60,018 nt of DNA from an uncultured Verrucomicrobiota bacterium (lineage in GTDB: Bacteria; Verrucomicrobiota; Verrucomicrobiia; Palsa-1439): NCBI GenBank assembly GCA_903825435.1, contig CAIKAP010000117.1, positions 1-60,018 on the forward strand, read 5' to 3'. Of the stretch, positions 1-9,051 are shown one piece after another (within the stretch, counting starts at the first letter, position 1; every line of letters begins with the position of its first letter). The notes under the pieces were generated by a model, which ran no database searches, had not been told where the DNA came from, and worked only from the letters and a program-made list of their open reading frames with translations. The translations under genes were made by a program, and so were the position numbers.

Positions 1-1
1 A

Positions 2-595
<594 letters not shown>

Positions 596-618
596 GCTCC
601 GCCGCTAGACACTCAAAA

Positions 619-650
619 CCGGGCGTTCCGTACGGAACGCCCGGTTTTTT
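619..650 (+). terminator. rho-independent terminator after gap
   Basis: A perfect 26-bp palindrome (CCGGGCGTTCCG and its mirror, 619-644) is followed by six T. A short A run on the left side means it may also stop the converging response-regulator transcript, whose stop codon is 16 bp away. Confidence 0.9.
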
Positions 651-665
651 AGTGTAACCTGAGGT

Positions 666-1049
666 TCAACTGCTGGTCTCGCCGAGCGCTTGACGGATCG
701 CCGCCAACAATTCCGCGTTGTCTGCCGGTTTGTGGAAGAAGGCGACAACGCCACGCTTGCGGGCCTCGTGGCGCAGGAACGGCGCCGGTTGAGCCGTCAG
801 GATGATGACCGGGGTTTGCCGCAACGCGTCATACGTGCGGAAACAATCGAGCAACATGATGCCGTTGCCGATCGTCAGGCCGATGTCCAGAAGTATCAGG
901 TCCGGTGGCGGCTGAGTCTCAACCACCTTCAGCGCGACGTTGACGTCCGGCGCTTCAATCACCTCGTAGCCGCTCGCCTCCAGCCGCACGCGCATCGCCA
1001 GCAGGAAATCGCGGTCGTCGTCCACCATTAAGATTCTATGTTTGGGCAT
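666..1049 (-). CDS. single-domain response regulator (CheY-like)
   Basis: 127-residue receiver domain with no output domain. Visible elements are the acidic pair in LMVDDD, the phospho-acceptor aspartate in LILLDIGL, the threonine in VIILTAQ and the lysine in FFHKPAD, in the usual order. The start chosen is the ATG after GGAGACCAATC; a longer open frame upstream only shadows the kinase gene. It overlaps the 3' end of the sensor kinase by 14 bp, so the two are probably translated together and form a cognate pair. With no DNA-binding domain, it probably acts by protein contact or through a phosphorelay. The target is unknown. Confidence 0.9.
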   Translation of the reverse strand: MPKHRILMVDDDRDFLLAMRVRLEASGYEVIEAPDVNVALKVVETQPPPDLILLDIGLTIGNGIMLLDCFRTYDALRQTPVIILTAQPAPFLRHEARKRGVVAFFHKPADNAELLAAIRQALGETSS

Positions 1050-2823
1050 GATTGGTCTCCGTTGGTTGAATGGGCAACGTGAAATGAACGGTCGTGCCCT
1101 GACCGGGGGCGCTTTCCAGCCAGATGCGTCCGCCGTGAAGCGCCACCAGTTCCTTGCAGATGTGCAGGCCGAGTCCGAGGCCTTTGCGACTCGTGGGATT
1201 GCTTCCTTCCACTTGGTAAAGCCGCTCAAACACCTTCGATTGTTGTTCCGCGGCAATCCCGATCCCTGTGTCGGCGACGGACACGCGCACGAAACCTGTC
1301 TCCGCCAACGCCGCCCGCACCGTGATCCGTCCGCGCGCCGGCGTGAACTTGAGCGCGTTGTCAATCAGGTTGCCGAGAATCTGCCGCACCCGTCGCGAAT
1401 CGGCCCAGACCGGCGGCACGCCGGGCGCGGTCTCCGTTTGCAGTGTCAGTTGGTGCACCTTGGCCGCGTGCGCAAACGACTTGATGACTTCGGAGACCAA
1501 CGCCTCCAGCGCGATCCATTCCGGCTCGATGGCCAGCTTGCCGGTCTCCGAGCGGACGGCCTCCAGCAGGTCGTTGATCATGGCCTGCAAATGCGACACA
1601 TTCGCCAGAATGATTTCCATGTAGTGTTTTTGGTCAGGCGTCGTCGGCCCGGCCAGTCCGTCGGTCAGGATCGTCGCAAATTGGTGGATGACCGCCATCG
1701 GCGTGCGCAACTCGTGCGAGACGTGCGACAACAACTCGTCCTTCATCTGGACTTCCAACCGGTGGCTTTCATCGCGCTCGCGGAGCACCTGCTCCATCTG
1801 CTGCCGCTCGCGTTCCGCCTCGTACGCCAGCCGATACTTCTGCGCCCGCTGCCAGAACATCGCTCCCAAGGCGAACATCATCGCCACCAGCAACGCCATC
1901 AACGCCAGCATCATCACCGACTGCGACCGCAACGTGGCAAACGCCTCCGCCTTGTCCATCTTGGCCACCATGAACCACGGCGAATCCGGAATCCGCCCTA
2001 AGTAAGACACGACCGGTACACCACGGTAATCGATTCCCTCAAACAAACCTCCCCGGCCAAGGACGGCCATGACAGAGGGGACATTCGTACGGGTGATGGG
2101 CATCTTAAATGAGAGCGCGGTGCCCTTACGATGGCGCAGTTCGTTCAAAAACACCACCTGGTCGCCCTGCCGCTCGACCAACAACGTCTCCGCCGACCGG
2201 CTCGCGGTAGGCCACGACTGGATGACCGGAAACAGGAAGTCGTCCGCATCAATCACCAGCACCAGCGTGCCCAGAAGTTTCTCCGCGCCGTTTTCCGCGA
2301 TCCGGATCGGGGCCACGACCGCCGTGTGCAGAATTGCATCCTCATGGTGGTGGTAAATGCCGGTCAGCACGGGTTTGCCATCCGCCATCGCCACCTTCAA
2401 TGACTTGGCTTCCTCTTCCACCAACGGATTCAGCTCCCCGCTCAGACTTAATCGTTTCCGACCCTCGACATCCACCAGCACGATATCCTCATAGTGGCAG
2501 CTTTGCCGCAGCCCCTTGAACCGCGCGAGCAACTCCGCCGTAACCTCCGGCGACGGCGCTCGCAACCACCGCTCCACCTGCGCCGTAAAAAATGTATCCT
2601 CGACAACTCCCTCTGCATCGCCCAGCCGTTCCACGCGCCACGCAGCAATCTGGTTCATCTTCGACTTGGCGACTGCCGCGAGTTCATCCTCCGCCGCTCG
2701 TCGCAGATGTAGCATCTGGACCCAGTAGAACCAGCCCCCACTGGCCAACATCGTCAGCGTCAGCAACACCAACACCAATAAATATGTTCGCCCCGCCGGT
2801 GACTTGTGTAAGTTGAGTGTCAT
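1036..2823 (-). CDS. membrane-bound sensor histidine kinase
   Basis: 595-residue sensor kinase. A first transmembrane helix (about residues 13-34) is followed by a periplasmic sensor of about 260 residues that resembles a dCache fold, with alternating strands and the segment GIDYRGVPVVSYLGRI near its end. A second helix spans about 300-325. The HisKA box reads SHVSHELRTP and the ATPase domain has N box DNALKFTP, DTGIGI and GLGLGLHI. The ATG at 2823 is preferred to a TTG two codons upstream because GAGG lies seven bases before it. It is transcribed with the overlapping receiver gene. The ligand cannot be read from sequence. Confidence 0.93.
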   Translation of the reverse strand: MTLNLHKSPAGRTYLLVLVLLTLTMLASGGWFYWVQMLHLRRAAEDELAAVAKSKMNQIAAWRVERLGDAEGVVEDTFFTAQVERWLRAPSPEVTAELLARFKGLRQSCHYEDIVLVDVEGRKRLSLSGELNPLVEEEAKSLKVAMADGKPVLTGIYHHHEDAILHTAVVAPIRIAENGAEKLLGTLVLVIDADDFLFPVIQSWPTASRSAETLLVERQGDQVVFLNELRHRKGTALSFKMPITRTNVPSVMAVLGRGGLFEGIDYRGVPVVSYLGRIPDSPWFMVAKMDKAEAFATLRSQSVMMLALMALLVAMMFALGAMFWQRAQKYRLAYEAERERQQMEQVLRERDESHRLEVQMKDELLSHVSHELRTPMAVIHQFATILTDGLAGPTTPDQKHYMEIILANVSHLQAMINDLLEAVRSETGKLAIEPEWIALEALVSEVIKSFAHAAKVHQLTLQTETAPGVPPVWADSRRVRQILGNLIDNALKFTPARGRITVRAALAETGFVRVSVADTGIGIAAEQQSKVFERLYQVEGSNPTSRKGLGLGLHICKELVALHGGRIWLESAPGQGTTVHFTLPIQPTETNHAQT

Positions 2824-2907
2824 TGCCAACCTCAGGCACTCCTACAAGACGACTTACCGTCCGTCAACTGCAATATCCCGCCCCGCAACTGCACAGGCAA
2901 TTCACCT

Positions 2908-3207
2908 CGAAAGTCGTGGACTACGGCTACGGCGGGCTGGCCAGTGAAGGCGACGCATCGTGGGCATGTTTGGACCTGGGACTTCATCGCCGATGCCACG
3001 GCACGAGGTAGTGCCTTAAAGATGCTGACGATTCTGGATGAATACGCTCGTGAATGCCATGTGCTACGGGCGGATCGGGCGTTGCGAGCCGAGGATGTGC
3101 TGACATGGTTGCAGAAGGCCATCGAAGAGCACGGCACGCCAGAACACCTTCGCTCCGACAATGGTCCCAAGTTCATTGCCGATGCGGTTCATGATGAAAT
3201 CCGCCAG
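2908..3207 (+). pseudogene. IS3-family transposase (orfB) remnant
   Basis: An rve/DDE integrase core fragment in one frame: VWTWDFIADATARG, then LTILDEYARECH, then IEEHGTPEHLRSDNGPKFIA. The first two catalytic aspartates (WDF and SDNG) are present. The frame leaves the family at about HDEI, before the third acidic residue, and upstream homology fades by about 2908. No start codon or terminal inverted repeat could be seen. It lies in the 396-bp gap between the kinase gene and pyrD and stops about 10 bp from the pyrD stop codon. A dead scar of an old insertion. Confidence 0.85.
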
Positions 3208-3219
3208 TCGTGCTCAAAG

Positions 3220-4191
3220 TCAACTGCATGTTCCATGCGCCTTCCCGATCAGCTCGCGCACGGTCGTCTTGTTGTCGTCCAGATATTTTTCCAAACCCTT
3301 TTTCATCTCGACAAACACATCCGGATACACGAACCACGCGGTACCGACTTGCACGGCGCTCGCACCGGCAAGGAGATACTCCACAACGTCCTCCCATGTC
3401 GAGATGCCGCCGATGCCGATGATCGGCACCTTCCGTCTCCGACATTCCGGAATCTTGGCGAAACAATCCCAGACCATGCACAGGCCGATGGGCTTGATGG
3501 CCGGGCCGGACAGGCCGGCAGAGACGTTGGCGAAGTAAGGTTCTTGGGTATGGATGTTGATGGCGACGCCACGCACCGTGTTGATCATCGAAAGCGCGTC
3601 GGTACCCGCCGCAATTGCCGCTTTTGCCGGCACGGTGATGTCGGTGATGTTCGGCGTGAGCTTGGTAACAATTAACACGTCGCGACCACGCGGCACAGCA
3701 GCTTTGACACCTCTGACAACACGTTCAACAACTTTCGGGTCCACGCCGAAGGCGACACCGCCTTCCTTGATGTTCGGGCAGGAAACATTGATTTCGAGTC
3801 CGGTAATTTGTCCGCCATCGTTCGCGAGCAAATGCGCCGCGAGTTTCGCGTAATCCTCCACCGAGTTGGCGGAAATATTGACGATCACCGGCAGTTCGTA
3901 CTGCCACAGCTTTGGCAAATCCTCGCGCAAGAAGCGATCGGCGCCCTTGTTCTGGAGGCCTATTGAGTTGAGCAGCCCGGCGCGCGTCTCGATCACGCGC
4001 GGCTCCGGATTGCCCCGGCGCGGTTCGAGCGTGACGCCTTTGGTGACAAATGCGCCGAGTGCCTGCGCCGTCGCTTTGCTCTCCCGCAACCCCGCAAGTT
4101 CGTCTGCGCTACCGGAGGTGCCGGAGGCGGTCAGGAGCGGGGTGCGCAGGTGCAGGTTGCCGATGGTTGTTTCGAGTCGTCGTTCTTCCAT
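3220..4191 (-). CDS. pyrD: dihydroorotate dehydrogenase B, catalytic subunit
   Basis: FMN enzyme that oxidises dihydroorotate to orotate in pyrimidine synthesis. Its 323 residues are close to the class 1B length. Visible motifs are TASGTSG near the N-terminus, NSIGLQNKG, VNISANSVEDY, the catalytic cysteine in NVSCPNIKEGG, and the phosphate-binding GIGGISTWEDVVEYLLAGASAVQVGTA (given here only as landmarks around residues 240-270). It needs the PyrK subunit encoded just upstream, and the two frames overlap by 61 bp, which suggests tight coupling. The C-terminus is intact although an IS3 scar lies immediately downstream. Confidence 0.95.
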   Translation of the reverse strand: MEERRLETTIGNLHLRTPLLTASGTSGSADELAGLRESKATAQALGAFVTKGVTLEPRRGNPEPRVIETRAGLLNSIGLQNKGADRFLREDLPKLWQYELPVIVNISANSVEDYAKLAAHLLANDGGQITGLEINVSCPNIKEGGVAFGVDPKVVERVVRGVKAAVPRGRDVLIVTKLTPNITDITVPAKAAIAAGTDALSMINTVRGVAINIHTQEPYFANVSAGLSGPAIKPIGLCMVWDCFAKIPECRRRKVPIIGIGGISTWEDVVEYLLAGASAVQVGTAWFVYPDVFVEMKKGLEKYLDDNKTTVRELIGKAHGTCS

Positions 4192-5558
4192 AAAATATCC
4201 TTCGCATCAAACAGCGGGCCGTCGGTGCAGACCCGCGCATAATCGTCGGCGCCATCTGCCAGGCGCACTTTGCAGACGCACGAGAAACAGACGCCCATCC
4301 CGCAGCCCATCCGTTTCTCCAGCAACACGCGCAGCGGAATCCCGGCTTGCGCGGTAATCTCCACGACCAGCTCCATCATCCGATTCGGCCCGCAGGTAAA
4401 CGCGCACGTCTTTCCGGTGGACCGGTGGGTTTCACGCCGGTAGAGGTCCGTCACAAACCCGGCGAACAAATTCGCCGGCGGAATACCGCGCCCGATCCGC
4501 GCCGGCTTGCCGCTGTCGCAGGAAACATAAACATCTTCCGGTGGTACGCCAGCCGCGAGCAGGTCGTCGATATAAATGTAGGCATCGCGCGGTTGCTCAC
4601 CGAACGTCGCCGCCAATTCGTCCCGGTAACGCAGCGATTGGAGCGTGGCGATACCGAGAAACGCTTTCACGCGGAAGCCATAGTACCGGAGCGATTCGAC
4701 CAGCAGGATCAGCGGTGCCATCCCGACGCCACCACCGATGATGTGGACCTCCTCGACGCCTTCCGCTCGCAACCGGCGCACATCGAACGGCCGGCCGAGC
4801 GGGCCGAGCATGTTGACGGTCTGGCCGCGTTTCAATTTCGCGATCAATGGCGTGCCGACACCGTGTGGTAGCACTTTGTACAGCATGTCGAAGTGATCCG
4901 GCAGCACAGGATACAATGCCACCGCCAACGTCGGCGGCAGGCGCAACCGTTTCACGTAGTCGATGGGGAAATGTGGGTGAAAATCACGACAGATGCCGAA
5001 TGGGCGTTTCAACAACGGCTGCGGCGTCAGATCGATGGCGCCGCGCAACTGACCGCGCGGTACCGGGCGCACGCCGAATGGCACGCGCGCCGGTTTGGTG
5101 TCCATCATGATGAACTGCGGTGGTTGCATGTTCTGCAAGCTGGGAGCCTTGAAGGCCAGCCGGTAGTGCGAGATTTGCGCGCCACCGACCGGCGTGTTCT
5201 CCAGAATCTCGGCCTTGAACGAGGTGATGCCGCCGCGCTTGTCCGATTTCACGGGAATCGTGCCGGCGGCGACGGCGCGGAGTTCTTCGAGCGACGCGAA
5301 CAGGGCGCGCGGGAATTTGTCGGCGTTGGCGCAGGACCGGAGGCGTTGCATGGCGGCGGTGGTCGGTGCGATCACGACACCGATGGTTTGGAACCGGTTC
5401 CGGTCAGCGCGCTGGATTCGGCGCAACGCTGCCGTCACGGCGCGTGTGGGCCGGCTGGTGAAAAAGAATTCGAGCCGCCGGCCGCGGTGGCGGGCGGTGG
5501 CGTCGCGCAACGTCCAGCCGTCGCGGTCGAGAAGGTTCTTGATCTGGATCGGCAACAC
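4131..5558 (-). CDS. pyrK: dihydroorotate dehydrogenase electron-transfer subunit with N-terminal extension
   Basis: Carries electrons from PyrD flavin to NAD+ through FAD and a [2Fe-2S] cluster. The C-terminal cluster motif is CGMGVCFSCVC plus a later cysteine in ARVCTDGP. The NAD-binding part shows VEEVHIIGGGVGMAPL and CGPNRMME. At about 475 residues it is much longer than a usual PyrK (about 250-280). Roughly the first 110 residues (from PIQIKNLLDRDGW) form an extra segment I do not recognise, and the flavin barrel is also enlarged. The start is uncertain: GTG at 5558 is chosen because a TTGTGT/TAGAAT promoter ends seven bases before it and no Shine-Dalgarno site is present; TTG at 5555 is possible. 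Confidence 0.85.
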   Translation of the reverse strand: MLPIQIKNLLDRDGWTLRDATARHRGRRLEFFFTSRPTRAVTAALRRIQRADRNRFQTIGVVIAPTTAAMQRLRSCANADKFPRALFASLEELRAVAAGTIPVKSDKRGGITSFKAEILENTPVGGAQISHYRLAFKAPSLQNMQPPQFIMMDTKPARVPFGVRPVPRGQLRGAIDLTPQPLLKRPFGICRDFHPHFPIDYVKRLRLPPTLAVALYPVLPDHFDMLYKVLPHGVGTPLIAKLKRGQTVNMLGPLGRPFDVRRLRAEGVEEVHIIGGGVGMAPLILLVESLRYYGFRVKAFLGIATLQSLRYRDELAATFGEQPRDAYIYIDDLLAAGVPPEDVYVSCDSGKPARIGRGIPPANLFAGFVTDLYRRETHRSTGKTCAFTCGPNRMMELVVEITAQAGIPLRVLLEKRMGCGMGVCFSCVCKVRLADGADDYARVCTDGPLFDAKDILWKNDDSKQPSATCTCAPRS

Positions 5559-5565
5559 GACGATT

Positions 5566-5608
5566 ATTCTAGCGTGATTTGGCAAACAACACAAGAGCCT
5601 GCTATATT
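5566..5608. promoter_or_regulatory. overlapping divergent promoters for pyrK and the TPR gene
   Basis: Minus strand: TTGTGT (5594-5589), 17-bp spacer, TAGAAT (5571-5566), then seven bases to the GTG of pyrK. Plus strand: TTGGCA (5579-5584), 18-bp spacer, TATATT (5603-5608), then nine bases to the ATG of the TPR gene. Each start codon falls where transcription should begin, so both mRNAs look leaderless or nearly so. The two elements interlock, so polymerase binding in one direction should hinder the other. Confidence 0.6.
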
Positions 5609-5617
5609 GCACCGCAG

Positions 5618-6121
5618 ATGAATCCAGAAGTTCAAAAGCACGTGGAGTACGCGTCAGGCTACCTCGACTTGAAGATGCTCGAGGATGCGTTGCAGGAAAC
5701 TGACGCGGCGCTGGCATTGGAGCCGCACAATCCGCGCGCCATCGCGATGAAGTCGGCGATCCTCTGGCACGAGAACCGGCTGACGGAAGCGGAGCCCTTC
5801 ATCGCGGAGCTGGCGGAGTTGAACCCGCGCGACTCCGGCATCTGGATCAACCTCGCCTACATCCGCCGTCGTGTTCATTCGCTGGATGCGGCGGTGGAAA
5901 CGCTGCAACACGCATTCGACGCGAACCCGCGGAATGCCCTAGCCCATTTCAACATGGCCTGCTACCGCGCGGTGCAGAACCGGCCCGATGAGGCGTTGAC
6001 GTTGTTGGAGAACGCGCTGTCGCTGGACCCGAAGCTGCGCGACTTGGCGAAGGCGGAGCCGGATTTCCAGCCGTTACATGGCTTGACGGCGTTCCAGAAG
6101 CTGATCAGCGGCGAGGCCTGA
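5618..6121 (+). CDS. tetratricopeptide-repeat protein
   Basis: 167-residue soluble protein built almost entirely of TPR-like helix pairs: ALALEPHNPRAIAMKSAILW, then LNPRDSGIWINLAYIRRR, ANPRNALAHFNMACYRA and LSLDPKLRDLAK, at the typical 34-residue spacing. No signal peptide or membrane segment is seen, so it is probably a cytoplasmic adaptor. An upstream TTG at 5579 in the same frame is rejected because it lies inside the promoter -35 box. It is divergent from pyrK. The partner is unknown. Confidence 0.85.
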   Translation: MNPEVQKHVEYASGYLDLKMLEDALQETDAALALEPHNPRAIAMKSAILWHENRLTEAEPFIAELAELNPRDSGIWINLAYIRRRVHSLDAAVETLQHAFDANPRNALAHFNMACYRAVQNRPDEALTLLENALSLDPKLRDLAKAEPDFQPLHGLTAFQKLISGEA

Positions 6122-6122
6122 G

Positions 6123-6377
6123 GCTCGTATTTGAACCGTCCATCGCCCATCTCGTCGCGATCGCTGTGGAATGAACGGAGGTTCACCACCGTCTTCACAC
6201 CCATTGCTTTGAGTTGGCGGAAGCCTTCGGAATCCGGCTGCGCGCCCCGCTAGGGCGTATCGCTGACCTTGTGGAAGTTCAGCAGGCCCGTTTTCTCGAT
6301 GCGGGTTACCCAAGGCGGGTTGTTTTCGTGGCGGCAACGCTGAGCGCCGCGATGGCGAGGATAAAGAGCGTCTTTAT
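6123..6377 (-). pseudogene. decayed secreted dual-specificity phosphatase-like gene
   Basis: Read on the minus strand. A signal peptide-like segment KTLFILAIAALSVAA begins at an ATA codon (6377) where ATG would be expected. After a frame change come IEKTGLLNFHKVSDT, an in-frame TAG where a tyrosine is usual, then RGAQPDSEGFRQLKAMG and VKTVVNLRSFHSDRDEMGD. That is the N-terminal half of a secreted tyrosine/dual-specificity phosphatase. The catalytic HCxxGxxR half is absent, cut off at the stop codon of the TPR gene. Lost start, frameshift, nonsense codon and 3' truncation together mark a dead gene. The 337-bp gap here holds nothing else I can support. Confidence 0.8.
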
Positions 6378-6458
6378 GAAGGACTCTTACAACATCGGGC
6401 AGCGACAGCGAATCCAATTACCTTGACTGGGCGCTTCGCTTTTGACACGCTACTGCCT

Positions 6459-7169
6459 ATGAAGAATCCATTGATCGCCGTCACACTTGCCTTGACGTTT
6501 GCAATCGGTGTCCAGGCTGCCGAAACGAAAGGCAACACCGCCATTCATCCCGCCCCTCGCGATGCCAAGTGGGTCGCACGCCACGACGGCTTCGTCGCCA
6601 TCGCCAAGAAAGGCGGCGTCGAGCTGCTCTTCATCGGCGACTCCATCACCGATGGCTGGCGCGGCAGCGGCAAGGCGGTCTGGGAGAAAGATTTTACCCC
6701 GATCAAGGCCGCCAACTTCGGCATCGGCGGTGACCAGACCCAACACCTCCTCTGGCGTCTACAAAACGGCGAACTCGACGGCATCAAGCCGAAACTCGCC
6801 GTGCTAATGATCGGCACCAACAACCTCTACGGCAACAAGGATGGGGAAATCGTGGACGGCATCAAGGCCATCATAAAGGAACTGAAAACAAAGACACCAT
6901 CCACTAGACTTCTTTTACTCGGCATCTTTCCTCGCGGCGTGAAGGCCAACGACCCGTCACGCGTCCGCATCAAGCACATCAACTCCGCCATCGCCAAGCT
7001 CGACGATGGCGGCAAGACCATCAAGTACCTCGACATCGGCGACAAATTTCTCGAAGCCGACGGCACGCTGCCGAAAAGCATCATGCCCGACGCGCTCCAC
7101 CCGAACGCGCACGGCTACGAAATCGAAGCCGAAGCGATTCTGCCGGCCATCAAAGAGATGATGAAGTAA
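6459..7169 (+). CDS. secreted SGNH/GDSL-family hydrolase
   Basis: 236-residue esterase/acetylhydrolase-type protein with an N-terminal signal peptide (MKNPLIAVTLALTFAIGVQA). SGNH blocks are clear: FIGDSITDGW (catalytic Ser), FGIGGDQTQHLLWRL (Gly), MIGTNNLYG (Asn) and DALHPNAHGYE (Asp and His). It resembles platelet-activating-factor acetylhydrolase-like and carbohydrate-esterase members, so it may remove acetyl groups from a glycan, but the substrate is not readable. The ATG at 6459 is chosen because the signal peptide starts there; no Shine-Dalgarno site precedes it. It converges on the carB C-terminal half, with one 18-bp dispersed repeat between the two stops. Confidence 0.9.
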   Translation: MKNPLIAVTLALTFAIGVQAAETKGNTAIHPAPRDAKWVARHDGFVAIAKKGGVELLFIGDSITDGWRGSGKAVWEKDFTPIKAANFGIGGDQTQHLLWRLQNGELDGIKPKLAVLMIGTNNLYGNKDGEIVDGIKAIIKELKTKTPSTRLLLLGIFPRGVKANDPSRVRIKHINSAIAKLDDGGKTIKYLDIGDKFLEADGTLPKSIMPDALHPNAHGYEIEAEAILPAIKEMMK

Positions 7170-7176
7170 CCGCTGT

Positions 7177-7194
7177 GTTCCGGTTTTGTTCCGG
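7177..7194 (+). repeat. 18-bp dispersed repeat, exact copy 1
   Basis: GTTCCGGTTTTGTTCCGG, in the 28-bp gap between two converging stop codons. Two GTTCCGG boxes start 11 bp apart with a TTTT spacer. Confidence 0.9.
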
Positions 7195-7197
7195 CGG

Positions 7198-9003
7198 TCA
7201 ACGCCCTGCGCGGGCGTGATATTCCTGCAACGAGTGGACCTTCAGGCCGCGCTCGCGCAGCGTTTTGATGCCGAGCGCCGCCGCCTTCGCGCCGGCCAGC
7301 GTTGTCATGATCGAGATGCGATGTAGGACGGCGGCGGTGCGGATCTTCACTTCGTCCGAGCGCGGCGTCTTACCGGCAGGCGTGTTGATGATGAGTTGGA
7401 CTTCGCCGTTCTTGATCAGGTCGAGAACGTTTGGTCGGCCTTCCTGAACTTTGAAGAGTCGCTGGACGGTCAGCCCGGTCTTCTCCAACACTTCGGCGGT
7501 GCCGTCGGTCGCACAAATGGTGAAGCCGAGGTCGGCGATATCCTTCGCGATCTTCGCGGCGTGTGGCTTGTCGGAGTCGCGGACGCTGATGAAGACCTTG
7601 CCGCCGGTTGGCAACGCGGGCTGGGCGGCCATCTGCGATTTCGCGTACGCCATACCCCAATCGCGTCCGATGCCCATGACTTCGCCGGTCGAGCGCATTT
7701 CGGGGCCGAGCAGGATGTCCTGGCCGGGGAACTTGCTGAACGGGAAAACAGATTCCTTCGCGGAGAAATATTTCGGCCAGATTTCCTCGGTGAACCCAAG
7801 CTCGGTCAGCTTCTTGCCCGTCATCACCTTCGCCGCCAACTTCGCCAGCGGATGGCCGATGGCTTTACTGACGAACGGCACGGTGCGCGAAGCGCGCGGA
7901 TTAACTTCGAGCACCCAAACGTCCTTGCCCTTGACAGCGAACTGTACATTCATCAACCCGGCGACGCGCAGCTCGCACGCCATCTCGTGTGTGTACCGGC
8001 GCATCGTTTCGATCTGGCTCTTACCAAGCGAGTGCGGCGGCAACACCATTGCCGCGTCGCCGCTATGGCAACCGGCAAACTCGATATGTTCCAGGAAGCC
8101 GCCGATGACAATCGTCTCGCCGCCAACGCCGATATCGGCGATGCAATCCACGTCCACCTCGATGGCTTCCTCAAGGAACTTGTCCACGAGCACGGGCCGT
8201 TCCGGCGACGCCTCGACGGCGTGGCGCATGTAGTAACGGAGTTCCTCGTCGGAATAAACAATCTGCATCGCGCGTCCGCCGAGCACAAACGACGGGCGGA
8301 CAAGCACCGGGTAGCCGAGCCGCTTTGAGGCGATGAGCGCTTCTTCTTCGTTCGTCGCAAGGCCGTTCGGTGGCTGCGGGATGCCGAGCTTGTCGAGCAT
8401 CGCGGCGAAAAGTTTCCGGTCCTCGGCGATCTCGATGCTCTGCGGCGTGGTACCGATGATGTTGACGCCGTTCTTCTGGAGGCCGAGCGCGAGGTTCAGC
8501 GGCGTCTGGCCGCCGAATTGCGCGATGGCACCCCAGCAACCTTCCCGTTCGTAAATGTGGAGCACATCTTCGAGCGTGAGCGGTTCGAAATAAAGTTTGT
8601 CGGAAGTGTCGTAGTCGGTCGAGACGGTCTCGGGGTTGGAGTTGACCATGATGGTCTCGAAGCCGAGTTCCTTAAGGGCAAACGCCGCGTGGACGCAGCA
8701 GTAATCAAACTCGATGCCCTGGCCGATGCGGTTCGGGCCGCCGCCGAGGATCATGACTTTCTTCTTTTTGGTCTTGCGGACCTCGTCGTCGCCGGTGTCG
8801 TAGGTGGAATAATAATATGGTGTGTACGCCTCGAACTCGGCGGCACAGGTGTCCACGAGCCGGTAGCTCGGCACGAGGCCAAGCTCCTTGCGCAACGCGC
8901 GGACCTCGTCCTCGGTCGAGCCGACCAGTTGCGCGATCTGCCGGTCGGAGAACCCGAGGGACTTCGCTCTTGCCAACAATGATTTTGTTTTCTCGCTCGC
9001 CAT
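7198..9003 (-). CDS. carB: carbamoyl-phosphate synthase large subunit, C-terminal half
   Basis: Contains the second (carbamate-phosphorylating) ATP-grasp half and the allosteric domain of CarB in 601 residues. It starts inside what is normally the oligomerisation domain (RAKSLGFSDRQIAQLVG), then VDTCAAEFEAYTPYYYSTY, GGGPNRIGQGIEFDYCCVHA, NSNPETVSTDYDTSDKLYFE, RPSFVLGGRAM, VLEVNPRASRTVPFVSKA and GPEMRSTGEVMGIG. The MGS-like domain follows (GKVFISVRDSDK to the end). The N-terminal half is a separate gene about 0.9 kb upstream on the same strand, with ppk2 between. TTGTCA-17-TAAGGT ends eight bases before the ATG, so it may have its own leaderless promoter. Confidence 0.96.
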   Translation of the reverse strand: MASEKTKSLLARAKSLGFSDRQIAQLVGSTEDEVRALRKELGLVPSYRLVDTCAAEFEAYTPYYYSTYDTGDDEVRKTKKKKVMILGGGPNRIGQGIEFDYCCVHAAFALKELGFETIMVNSNPETVSTDYDTSDKLYFEPLTLEDVLHIYEREGCWGAIAQFGGQTPLNLALGLQKNGVNIIGTTPQSIEIAEDRKLFAAMLDKLGIPQPPNGLATNEEEALIASKRLGYPVLVRPSFVLGGRAMQIVYSDEELRYYMRHAVEASPERPVLVDKFLEEAIEVDVDCIADIGVGGETIVIGGFLEHIEFAGCHSGDAAMVLPPHSLGKSQIETMRRYTHEMACELRVAGLMNVQFAVKGKDVWVLEVNPRASRTVPFVSKAIGHPLAKLAAKVMTGKKLTELGFTEEIWPKYFSAKESVFPFSKFPGQDILLGPEMRSTGEVMGIGRDWGMAYAKSQMAAQPALPTGGKVFISVRDSDKPHAAKIAKDIADLGFTICATDGTAEVLEKTGLTVQRLFKVQEGRPNVLDLIKNGEVQLIINTPAGKTPRSDEVKIRTAAVLHRISIMTTLAGAKAAALGIKTLRERGLKVHSLQEYHARAGR

Positions 9004-9011
9004 CGCGCGCG

Positions 9012-9040
9012 ACCTTAGCGGAAGCGCTGCGCTTTGACAA
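9012..9040 (-). promoter_or_regulatory. promoter for the carB C-terminal half
   Basis: TTGTCA (9040-9035), 17-bp spacer, TAAGGT (9017-9012), then eight bases to the ATG at 9003. The AAGG inside the -10 box could also serve as a weak ribosome site on a longer transcript. Confidence 0.5.
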
Positions 9041-9051
9041 GTAGCAGAACG

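Noticed and set aside
2944-3675. 243-residue plus-strand open frame as a full transposase
   Set aside because: Only about the first 90 residues match; the rest is antisense to pyrD.
6214-6426. 70-residue plus-strand open frame
   Set aside because: Explained by the decayed phosphatase on the other strand; no ribosome site.
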